Of a stretch of DNA of 39,153 nt, positions 7,884 through 14,840 are shown piece by piece. Origin of the DNA: Clostridiales bacterium. GTDB lineage: Bacteria > Bacillota > Clostridia > Saccharofermentanales > Saccharofermentanaceae. The notes under the pieces were generated by a model, which was not told the DNA's origin, did no database searches, and saw nothing but the letters and a program-made list of their open reading frames with translations. The number at the start of each line of letters is the position of its first letter. Position 1 is the stretch's first letter. The stretch covers positions 1 through 39,153 of the forward strand of contig JAGAXM010000026.1 in NCBI GenBank assembly GCA_017940895.1. The letters run 5' to 3'. Position numbers and translations under genes: made by a program.

Positions 7884-9194
7884 TCAACCCCAGTAGCACT
7901 GAACAGTTGCTCTGCCGCTTCCTACCGGAACACCGAACTCCTCTGCTCTTGTATTCGTTGCAGTAAATCTCTTTCCGAGATAGTAATTAGCGTTATAACT
8001 AACATCACCATATGCAATACTCAGGCCATCAGCTGCAACAACCCTTATAGAGCAAGAAGCAGCCGTCATTGCGGTATAACCTGCACCCCAGTGAAAATTA
8101 GGGTTACTGCGCCACTGAGGATAATCACGGAAAACCGCTTCTGCACTGTTATAAACCTGGGCACCGTGTTCAGCACTGCTTATCGCAACTCCACCGCTAA
8201 CTTCCGGCGGCGCACCATCAAGCATAGCAGCATTATGCAAGGAAGAAGTTCTCCAGGCTTCAAAAGCGGCCTGGCTATTATTAGCCCCATAAACCATTCC
8301 GCCGTAAATATTCTCACCGCCGCTTCCTACGCCCTGAGGGAAACGAGGATCAGACATGGAATTGGTTAAATACGAATATGGAGATTTGTGTGAAAAACAG
8401 AAAGCACACTCTACAGCTCGCATCCTTGCCCACTGTACTCTCGGATCATTAGGATCAGTCGGATTACTGTATGCCGGAAGACCAAATGAAGCACGATAGG
8501 AATTAACCTGAGCATAATGGGATGACATATCATAGAAGAGCGCATAGCACTTAAGTGTATTACCATTTCCCAAATCGATATAGTAAGTCTCATATCCCTG
8601 TCCATGCCAATAAGCATCAAGAGCTTCTACAGATTCAGCTGGCACTCCCAGTCCGCTATTAGCTTCGACATTATTTGTATTACTGTTTACAAAAGCATTC
8701 GCAGCAATAGAAGAAACATCAATGCTGTTGCCCGCAATTATCCCATAAGACGCACACTTCTCAGCAAACTCAACACTGTCAGCAAATCCAGTAAAAAGTA
8801 TCGCATCAGATGCCGTAAAATCCATATTGACGTTGATCCGACTCAGCCAATATGCCTTTCCGGCCTGATCGGGAGTTCTGTTTAAGAAGACTTTGTAGTA
8901 CGTATTGATTAAAGTATCCGGAGTAAACACCCTGTCTATGAACTCCGGACTGAAAAAGAATCCGTAAGCTGCCTGTTTTCCTGTTATCTGACCGGAAGCA
9001 AGCTTATTACACCAGTCGTTGATCCCTGTCGGATCCGCGCTTCTTCCGAGACAATCTTCATACAGACTGTTAACGAATGTCTCGATTCCGGCATTGTATG
9101 CAAGCACTGACCTTGCAGTTATACCGATACCGCTCCCGCAAACAACTGCGAGTGCAACCGCTGTTGAAATTAATCTTTTGATAAACAGTTTCAT
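7884..9194 (-). CDS. Secreted protein: two DUF4214 units followed by a CAP (SCP) domain
   Basis: 436 residues. A signal peptide (about 1-32) is followed by two DUF4214-type units (about 35-155: LYEDCLGRSADPTGINDW, then VFLNRTPDQAGKAYW) and a CAP/SCP domain from about 225 to the end, with VNSYRASFGLP, FSHKSPYSY, GGENIYGG and FEAWRTSSLHN. CAP domains are found in secreted proteins of many roles. DUF4214 units are common surface modules of unknown function. AGGAGG lies just before the ATG, and the ECF-type promoter is 43 bases upstream. It is the first gene of an operon leading to the small ORF and sigma copy 1, so it is a likely output of that sigma factor. Confidence 0.87.
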   Translation of the reverse strand: MKLFIKRLISTAVALAVVCGSGIGITARSVLAYNAGIETFVNSLYEDCLGRSADPTGINDWCNKLASGQITGKQAAYGFFFSPEFIDRVFTPDTLINTYYKVFLNRTPDQAGKAYWLSRINVNMDFTASDAILFTGFADSVEFAEKCASYGIIAGNSIDVSSIAANAFVNSNTNNVEANSGLGVPAESVEALDAYWHGQGYETYYIDLGNGNTLKCYALFYDMSSHYAQVNSYRASFGLPAYSNPTDPNDPRVQWARMRAVECAFCFSHKSPYSYLTNSMSDPRFPQGVGSGGENIYGGMVYGANNSQAAFEAWRTSSLHNAAMLDGAPPEVSGGVAISSAEHGAQVYNSAEAVFRDYPQWRSNPNFHWGAGYTAMTAASCSIRVVAADGLSIAYGDVSYNANYYLGKRFTATNTRAEEFGVPVGSGRATVQCYWG

Positions 9195-9237
9195 AAAGAC
9201 CTCCTATAAGCATTCAATTTGCTTGTTATACCTATAG

Positions 9238-9263
9238 GACGATCTCAACGAACCGCAGGTTCA
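9238..9263 (-). promoter_or_regulatory. ECF-type promoter P1 (TGAACC-N16-CGTCC)
   Basis: On the minus strand, TGAACC (9263-9258), 16 bases, then CGTC (9241-9238), followed by the extended CTATAGGTATAA shared with P2 and P3. The TGA of the -35 box is also the stop codon of the relE-like toxin gene. A GAACC-N3-GGTTC inverted repeat overlaps the -35 box. This form matches SigM/SigV-type promoters. Confidence 0.85.
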
Positions 9264-9602
9264 CTTTTTTAAAAAATCTTTATCTATAAATTGGCGACTG
9301 ATATCCTGACCACCATAGAATATTCTAACTACCGAAATCTGCTTGCTGACACCATTCACATGATAGTAAACAACGTAGTTATCTACAGGCAATTTTCTCA
9401 CGCCTACACTTTTCCACGGCTCCCATTCAACAGCCGGATGCTTCAACGGAAAAACACTTAATTTTCTTACAGCGTTGCGTATACGATTTACTTGTTTCTC
9501 TGCCACTTCGGGTTCAACCAAATCGAATGCAATATATTGATATATGCTAAACAGATCCTCTTTAGCATACTGCGAATAAACTACTGAATATTCGGTTTTC
9601 AT
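9261..9602 (-). CDS. RelE/ParE-family toxin
   Basis: 113 residues, the usual size of RelE/ParE-superfamily toxins (mRNA interferase or gyrase poison). It has YSQYAKEDLFSIYQYI at the N-terminus, the basic VRKLPVDNYVVYYHV strand and the C-terminal VVRIFYGGQDISRQF. The start overlaps the antitoxin stop as ATGA. The stop codon lies inside the -35 box of the next promoter, so the module fits tightly between two ECF-regulon operons. Whether it cuts mRNA or blocks gyrase cannot be told from sequence alone. Confidence 0.87.
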   Translation of the reverse strand: MKTEYSVVYSQYAKEDLFSIYQYIAFDLVEPEVAEKQVNRIRNAVRKLSVFPLKHPAVEWEPWKSVGVRKLPVDNYVVYYHVNGVSKQISVVRIFYGGQDISRQFIDKDFLKK

Positions 9603-9904
9603 ATATTGAATGCTTTTGCCAACTCTTCGTCTATCTCATCAACTGTATATGTCTTGCCAGCATCCAAGGATTTTATTCCTTTTAAAAGTTCGGCATCGAT
9701 TTCTTCACGAGACATAGATCCAATAGCAACCGGTCTGGATTCAGGAAGCTTTGCTTCGAAGGGCATTCCTCGCTGAAGTACAATCTGACTATATAACATC
9801 TGAATAGCACTTGAAGGCGTTATCCCCAACTGAGCAAGGATTCCTTCAGCATCGTTCTTTAATTCTGAATCAATTCTCGCATATACTGCAGATGTATTTG
9901 CCAT
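9599..9904 (-). CDS. RelB/DinJ-family antitoxin
   Basis: 101 residues. The N-terminal ribbon-helix-helix region (SAVYARIDSELKNDAEGILAQLGI, shortened here to its core RIDSELKNDAEGILAQLG) is typical of RelB/DinJ. It would bind its own promoter as a dimer, and the C-terminal half (EEIDAELLKGI, VDEIDEELAKAF) would wrap the toxin. ATG 9904 is preferred over an in-frame GTG at 9913, which lies too near the AAGGA site. The promoter and a palindromic operator lie directly upstream. Confidence 0.87.
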   Translation of the reverse strand: MANTSAVYARIDSELKNDAEGILAQLGITPSSAIQMLYSQIVLQRGMPFEAKLPESRPVAIGSMSREEIDAELLKGIKSLDAGKTYTVDEIDEELAKAFNI

Positions 9905-9927
9905 AATGATCACCGTCCTTCAAATAC

Positions 9928-9957
9928 ACTATACTTGCATACGCAAGCATTTGCAAG
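9928..9957 (-). promoter_or_regulatory. Antitoxin promoter with operator in the spacer
   Basis: On the minus strand, TTGCAA (9956-9951), a 17-base spacer and TATAGT (9933-9928). The spacer holds the dyad CTTGC-ATAC-GCAAG (9934-9947), with a further TTGCAAG copy at 9951-9957. This is the expected layout for repression by the RelB-type antitoxin. Confidence 0.7.
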
Positions 9958-10025
9958 CAGATATCTATTGCAAAATGATCATTCAATATAACTAATTGAT
10001 GTACAAGTAGCGCCGGTATTAGTGT

Positions 10026-10088
10026 TTAGGATCTGAAAAATCTTGTAAGAAACGTAAGCTTACGCATATCTTCTTTTGAACAATTCAT
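10026..10088 (-). CDS. 20-residue micro-protein with KLTFLTRFFR core (family member 2)
   Basis: A very short ORF, MNCSKEDMRKLTFLTRFFRS, with a strong GGAGGGAG ribosome site just before the ATG. It begins exactly 34 bases after the stop of the lipoprotein gene, the same gap as the other small ORF has from its upstream gene. Every residue aligns without gaps to the first 20 residues of that ORF. No sigma gene follows; the relBE module comes next. It may be a bioactive peptide or a remnant of a larger gene. Confidence 0.5.
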   Translation of the reverse strand: MNCSKEDMRKLTFLTRFFRS

Positions 10089-10122
10089 AGCTCCCTCCAT
10101 TATCTGAATTAAATGCTACTGT

Positions 10123-11235
10123 TTATCCCTCATATGTTGTCTCATAGGTATAATCAACAAGATTATTCTGAACTTCGTTCATGAAGATACCGTTAAGATC
10201 CTGATAACCGACATAATAATGGTCGTTATCCACCTGAAAAGCTGCACCCGTAACGCCAAAGAAAGACGAACCGTAAGGAACATTATATAAGGAAGTATTC
10301 ACAGTTACCGTACCATCATTAAGAAGGACGAGATCCTCGTAACTTACGAAGTAGTAATACTCAAAGTTGGCAATATTGGAGTTCGATGCGTTGATTTTAA
10401 GTATAATATAGCATCTGTTATTAGCTCCCCAACTTGTTGATTCTGCTCTCTTGCACATAAAGTACATTCCGTCATAAGTAATAGAATTAACTGTCTCATC
10501 GCTACCATAGTTTATACTTGCATAGAAAGCATTTACGGCCTGCTCCTGAAGCATACTCAGCGCCTCGTCTGTGATATCCGACATAGTCGTTATGTACTCA
10601 TCAAAACCCTCGACTGTATATTCGATAGTATCGCTTGTAAGCTGATAACCGTAATCGTCTGCCAAATATTCAAGATCTCCGTTTGTACTGTTATAAGCGG
10701 TAACAGTAATCACATCACCGTTTCTTAATCCGTAAGACGAGGATGCCGAATAATTAATAGTTCCTATCGGAGAAGCTGAGGAAGATATACTGATAGTACC
10801 GTTTGGTGCTATACCGGAATAGCTTACTTCCATATAATCAAACGGATCAAATACCGGCTTAGCCTCCAGATGATCAACAGTAACTTCAACATCATCATAA
10901 TCAAAAACAACGTTATACTCTTCTTCTATCGAGGTCGGATACACTTCCCATATAAAACTTATCTTATCGCCGTTTGATAAATCGTAGTTTTGAGTCCACG
11001 AACCATCTATGAGATTTTTAAGAGTATAGATATTACAATCTTCCATATTCTCATAATCATCAATGATTTCCTCATAATCAAGGCTATACTCGACTCGTCC
11101 GTCACCATCATATCCGGAAATCTCATAGGTCAGATAATCATTAAGATTGATCTCCTGTGGTTCCGGCTTCAGTACGCTGCATCCTGCAACGCAAAGCGAA
11201 AAGATTACTGCTCCGATAAATAATGGCTTTTTCAT
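10123..11235 (-). CDS. Lipoprotein of unknown function, ECF regulon member
   Basis: 370 residues with a type II signal peptide and lipobox (LCVAGC, Cys19), so it is probably lipid-anchored outside the cell. The body is acidic, rich in Tyr, Ser and Asp, and beta-rich. It contains repeated Ig-like stretches (VFDPFDYMEVSYSGIAPNG, LRNGDVITVTAYN). This pattern resembles zinc-ribbon/Ig-like envelope proteins of clostridia, but I do not recognise a named family. AGGAGG precedes the ATG, and promoter P2 lies 41 bases upstream. It is followed after 34 bases by a small ORF. Confidence 0.75.
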   Translation of the reverse strand: MKKPLFIGAVIFSLCVAGCSVLKPEPQEINLNDYLTYEISGYDGDGRVEYSLDYEEIIDDYENMEDCNIYTLKNLIDGSWTQNYDLSNGDKISFIWEVYPTSIEEEYNVVFDYDDVEVTVDHLEAKPVFDPFDYMEVSYSGIAPNGTISISSSASPIGTINYSASSSYGLRNGDVITVTAYNSTNGDLEYLADDYGYQLTSDTIEYTVEGFDEYITTMSDITDEALSMLQEQAVNAFYASINYGSDETVNSITYDGMYFMCKRAESTSWGANNRCYIILKINASNSNIANFEYYYFVSYEDLVLLNDGTVTVNTSLYNVPYGSSFFGVTGAAFQVDNDHYYVGYQDLNGIFMNEVQNNLVDYTYETTYEG

Positions 11236-11276
11236 AATGACCTCCTATATGTCACATTTTGTTGTTATACCTATAG

Positions 11277-11302
11277 GACGACACTGAATGGCCCAGGGTT
11301 CA
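11277..11302 (-). promoter_or_regulatory. ECF-type promoter P2 (TGAACC-N16-CGTCC)
   Basis: TGAACC (11302-11297), 16 bases, CGTC (11280-11277), then CTATAGGTATAA on the minus strand, identical in its -10 side to P1. It drives the lipoprotein gene. Confidence 0.85.
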
Positions 11303-11326
11303 TTTAAAATTGAGATTATTTAAAAA

Positions 11327-11348
11327 GCCCGAGAAACTCTTCTCGGGC
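11327..11348 (-). terminator. Strong intrinsic terminator after sigma copy 2
   Basis: A perfect 9-bp stem (GCCCGAGAA/TTCTCGGGC) with a 4-base loop is followed by TTTTTAAAT on the minus strand. It separates sigma copy 2 from promoter P2. Confidence 0.92.
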
Positions 11349-11383
11349 CCTGAATATAATTTTCAATCTGCAACAAACCCTAA

Positions 11384-12991
11384 TTAAGGTACTACTTCAA
11401 CCTCATAACCGTCTTCAACCACTACATAATCCATATCATCGATATAATCTTCATGATAGGTGTCATCATTTCCACCTGTAAACGACCACGAAATATAATA
11501 CGTATCATCTATTGGCGAGATATATCTTAAATTATAAGCACTGCATCTATATATACGATGACCATTCTCTGATACACATACCAGTTCGTAAGGATTAACA
11601 TTACCGTCCCCGTCTTCGAGGTATAATTCCCCTGTTTCAGATTGATATGTAATGTAATAATATCTATCGTCATTGAACATTTCTACACTTATAGAACCAG
11701 AATAAGAATAACCATAACTGTCTACAATACCGTTATTAGGCTCTATGTGTAAATCTGACCCATATAAACTATAATACTCATCGAAAGATAAGTTATATTC
11801 CTCATTAGGATCAGTAATGTCATTTGTCAGCCAATCAATAAACCCTGATGTACTAATATCAGTTCCTTCTATTCTGTGCACATAAACTGAATATCCCAAG
11901 TCGTCAAGAACACATTCTTCGGCAACGCCGCTACCCTCAGACCAATAGACATGAATATTATTAATAATAGGATAATCTGTATAATACTCAGAAGCTGATA
12001 ATTCAATGGTCGGGATCGGCGTAGGTGTCGGTGTATTTGTTGGTATCGGTGTAGGTGTAGCAGTAGGCTCAACCGTAGTTTCAATTACAGCAGGCACTGT
12101 TTCTTCAATCACTTGGTTCTTATCAACATAAGACTTGATCCCGAGAGCAGCCGCCGTCGGAACAGCTACCGCCAACGTTCCGACAATGATCTTTGCAGCT
12201 GTAGTTGTCAGGAATCCTCCCTTTGCCACATCCTTTACCTGTTCATTTGATGCAAGCTGTGTTACTGCATCTGCTATAGTTGGAGCAACGTTCGATGCCT
12301 GTTCTCCGATCAGTGTTGAGATATTGATATTCGGCACCTTAAGATTATCCGAATTTGCATTGAAGAATCTTGTAAGGAACGGTACAGCAGGTGCGCCTGC
12401 GAATGCATCCTTGTTGTCCTTTTCGTACTTTTTGACGCCTTCCTTGATCTTTGCCCTGGAGGTCATCAGTCTTGTCTTAACTGTTCCGACAGGACAATTC
12501 ATTAATTCTGCTATTGTCTCTACAGGAAGTTCACTGTAGTAATGCATATGTATCGTCTGATACTGAACATCTGACAAGGAGTCCTTGATGATCTTATCCA
12601 GGGCTTCCCTCTTAGTCTTCTCCATAATGTATGAGTCAGGAAGGCTCTCAAGGTCATCGTCAAGCTGAAGACTTTCATCCGCTGCTACTGCATCATCGTA
12701 AGAAACATCTCCCTTTCTCTTCTTATACAGATCAAGGGACTTGGTTGTAGCTATCCTCTTAAGCCAAGAAATGAATGTCTTATCATCTTCAAGACTGCCT
12801 ATCTTCCTGTATACCGTAAGATAGGTATCCTGCATTGCATCGAAGGCATCATCTTCATTTCTGAGAATACCCAGGCAGATGGAATACACCATCCTCTGTG
12901 TCTTGGTATACAGTTCTTCATATGCTGATTCATCGCCGGATTTAAACTTGGCAACCAGTTCGGCATAGTTTTCAAACAGATCATTATCCAT
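11384..12991 (-). CDS. Membrane-anchored ECF sigma factor with an extracellular domain (copy 2)
   Basis: 535 residues. Regions 2 and 4, the linker with VPFLTRFF and the membrane segment are nearly identical to copy 1: only a few amino-acid changes in about 215 residues. The Thr/Pro stalk is similar, but the following outer domain differs strongly until the last 20 residues, which are the same (ending DGYEVEVVP). The sigma domain probably recognises the same promoter, while the sensor has diverged. GGGAG lies before the ATG. It lies 98 bases after the second CAP/DUF4214 gene with a hairpin between them and no ECF-type promoter of its own. Expression may come from read-through. Confidence 0.88.
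   Translation of the reverse strand: MDNDLFENYAELVAKFKSGDESAYEELYTKTQRMVYSICLGILRNEDDAFDAMQDTYLTVYRKIGSLEDDKTFISWLKRIATTKSLDLYKKRKGDVSYDDAVAADESLQLDDDLESLPDSYIMEKTKREALDKIIKDSLSDVQYQTIHMHYYSELPVETIAELMNCPVGTVKTRLMTSRAKIKEGVKKYEKDNKDAFAGAPAVPFLTRFFNANSDNLKVPNINISTLIGEQASNVAPTIADAVTQLASNEQVKDVAKGGFLTTTAAKIIVGTLAVAVPTAAALGIKSYVDKNQVIEETVPAVIETTVEPTATPTPIPTNTPTPTPIPTIELSASEYYTDYPIINNIHVYWSEGSGVAEECVLDDLGYSVYVHRIEGTDISTSGFIDWLTNDITDPNEEYNLSFDEYYSLYGSDLHIEPNNGIVDSYGYSYSGSISVEMFNDDRYYYITYQSETGELYLEDGDGNVNPYELVCVSENGHRIYRCSAYNLRYISPIDDTYYISWSFTGGNDDTYHEDYIDDMDYVVVEDGYEVEVVP
12180..12979 (-). repeat. Long direct repeat, copy 2 (sigma domain coding region)
   Basis: Matches 6890-7689 at a fixed offset of 5290. 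Recombination between the copies would remove the CAP/DUF4214, relBE and lipoprotein block between them. Confidence 0.85.
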
Positions 12992-13028
12992 AATAAACTC
13001 CCTCGTTAGTACTCATTTATAATAACCC

Positions 13029-13054
13029 TCTCCCTTGGCAAACACCAAGGGAGA
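13029..13054 (-). terminator. Hairpin between the CAP gene and sigma copy 2
   Basis: A perfect 10-bp stem (TCTCCCTTGG/CCAAGGGAGA) with a 6-base loop. On the minus strand it is followed by GGGTTATTATAAATG, which has few Ts, so termination may be incomplete and may set the ratio of CAP protein to sigma factor. Confidence 0.7.
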
Positions 13055-13089
13055 TAAGTTTTATAATAATTATTCGCTATTTTATGTTA

Positions 13090-14646
13090 TCAAGTAGCTG
13101 CCGCACTGCCAGATACAACACCGTATGATGTACAGAGCACGTGCCATTCAATCGAATTTGTGAATCCGCTGATTACGTTCTGTCTTGATTCGCCGTTATT
13201 AAGTCTGTTAAGCCAGTATGATCTTCCCAGAGCATCGGGAGTTCTGTTGAAGAATGTCGCGTAAAGCGTATCGACAAAAGCCTCGTTGCTCATATTCTTT
13301 CCGAGAAACTCCTGCGAAAACAGGAATCCTCTTGCAAGGTCCGAGCCGGTGGCTCCGCCGGTTCTGACGCGGGATAACCAGTAATCTCTTCCGATCGGAT
13401 CACAATTTCTTCCCAACGCTACAGTATAAAGTCTGTCAACGAAGCCCTCGATGCCGGAGCCCGAGGCTGAAGGTACAAAAGAACCGCCGACCGTCCCTCC
13501 GCCTGCGGCGGGAGCTGAATAACCGGAATAACCGGAATCGGATGCCGGAGTTGACGAAGATGATGAAAGTGTCTGCGACGGAGAGGCTTCCGAAGCCCTT
13601 TCGAGCACGTTAACAGTACCGTTATATCTTATGCCGTTGATATAGCAATATACATGAGCAGTTCCGGGCGCAACGGCAACTGCATTTCCCACACCATCGA
13701 CGGAAAGAATATCCGGATCTTCACAACCCCACGAAGGCGGAAGCACCTCGATATCGGAGAATTGACTATCCCCTGATAGTCTGACAACCTTAATCGTTGC
13801 AAGAGCTTTCAAATCGGTTTCATTACCGATAACGACGAAACCTCCCTCACAGGTTACATTGACATTTGCGATCCAATCATCGTATATCTCCGCGATTTGG
13901 GAATTATAAGCTGACGTATTGATAGGATCACCACCCGGAACATAAGAACCAATAACATATCGATTCTCATCCAAAATATATTCCGTCCCGCCATACAGAC
14001 CGACATAAGTTCCGTTGAACCCGGCAATACCGATGCACAGACTAGACGGATCAATCATTGCGGTATAGTGACCGGTCTCTCCGCCACTGCCGTTCACCCA
14101 TGCATTCCTCTCACCATACCACGACGCAACCGGATTAGATGACCACGCTATCGTCTCATTTCCGTAACTTGCGCCATAACTTCTTTCCCATATCGCTCTG
14201 TCATGTCCGACCACCAGAACCGGAGTCAGCGAGTAATGATACATTGTCAGACTCGCTTCCGCAGCACGAAGCATCGCCGACTGCTCCAGGTCCGAAGACC
14301 ATATCATGGGTGCATAGTCATTAGGTGTAAGTCTTCGCGAAGGATCTCTTGGGTCAGGATATCCGTTCTCGCATGCTTCTCGCCTGTAGCTGTTAACCAA
14401 ATTAAGCCATTCATTCTGACGATCCGACGCGAATGTTCCGTCCAAACGGACAAACAGCGTTCCGTCTTCCGGCATATCCGTATTGCAGGCGTGCGCACCG
14501 TCCGCGACAGCAGCCGCGATTATGGCAGCGGAATTGTCCTCGGGGACTTCATCATCCGCCCTGGCAGTAACTACCGGAGTCACAAGAATTGTTAACGCGA
14601 GCACTGCCGATGCACCTAATCTGGTAAGTCTTGATAGTTTTTTCAC
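13090..14646 (-). CDS. Secreted protein: CAP domain, Ig-like unit and two C-terminal DUF4214 units
   Basis: 518 residues. A signal peptide (LGASAVLALTILVTPVVTARA) is followed by a CAP-like domain (LVNSYRREACENGYPDP, AEASLTMYHYS, SYGNETIAW, ASWYGERNAW, TGHYTAMIDPSS). Then come a Big-2-like beta unit (near 300-345), a Ser/Gly linker and two DUF4214 units (LGRNCDPIGRDYWLSR, FFNRTPDALGRSYWLNR). The domain order is the reverse of the 9194 protein. The start is GTG 14646, since AAGGAGG lies 8 bases before it. A longer frame to 14697 would run into the promoter. Promoter P3 is 40 bases upstream, and sigma copy 2 follows. Confidence 0.85.
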   Translation of the reverse strand: MKKLSRLTRLGASAVLALTILVTPVVTARADDEVPEDNSAAIIAAAVADGAHACNTDMPEDGTLFVRLDGTFASDRQNEWLNLVNSYRREACENGYPDPRDPSRRLTPNDYAPMIWSSDLEQSAMLRAAEASLTMYHYSLTPVLVVGHDRAIWERSYGASYGNETIAWSSNPVASWYGERNAWVNGSGGETGHYTAMIDPSSLCIGIAGFNGTYVGLYGGTEYILDENRYVIGSYVPGGDPINTSAYNSQIAEIYDDWIANVNVTCEGGFVVIGNETDLKALATIKVVRLSGDSQFSDIEVLPPSWGCEDPDILSVDGVGNAVAVAPGTAHVYCYINGIRYNGTVNVLERASEASPSQTLSSSSSTPASDSGYSGYSAPAAGGGTVGGSFVPSASGSGIEGFVDRLYTVALGRNCDPIGRDYWLSRVRTGGATGSDLARGFLFSQEFLGKNMSNEAFVDTLYATFFNRTPDALGRSYWLNRLNNGESRQNVISGFTNSIEWHVLCTSYGVVSGSAAAT

Positions 14647-14686
14647 TTGGGTTTCCTCCTTCGGTTTAAACTCTTTATACCTATAA

Positions 14687-14712
14687 GACGCCCCCAAAGA
14701 ACCGAAGGTTCA
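14687..14712 (-). promoter_or_regulatory. ECF-type promoter P3 (TGAACC-N16-CGTCT)
   Basis: TGAACC (14712-14707), 16 bases, CGTC (14690-14687), then TTATAGGTATAA on the minus strand. The same GAACC-N3-GGTTC dyad as in P1 overlaps the -35 box. Confidence 0.85.
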
Positions 14713-14785
14713 TTCTAATCAGAAATAATTTATCGGCAAACGCATTCTGTGGTGAGGATACCATCTTTGCTCAATTACAGAAAAC

Positions 14786-14832
14786 ACAAAGTCGCCAAAT
14801 CTCAGTGTTTAACCCACATTTGGCGACTTTGT
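14786..14832 (-). terminator. Long-stem terminator after sigma copy 3
   Basis: A perfect 15-bp stem (14786-14800 with 14818-14832; core AGTCGCCAAAT) with a 17-base loop lies 8 bases after the stop codon and is followed by GTTTTCTG on the minus strand. Confidence 0.82.
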
Positions 14833-14840
14833 CCGCATTA

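Noticed and set aside
7725..8369. A 214-codon open frame on the plus strand
   Set aside because: It lies antisense to the CAP/DUF4214 gene and the small ORF, with no ribosome site; its LKNLVRNG stretch is only the reverse reading of the FLTRFF code.
12984..13016. A 10-codon leader ORF (MSTNEGVYYG) overlapping the sigma copy 2 start
   Set aside because: No convincing ribosome site except the hairpin arm, and no counterpart before the other sigma genes.
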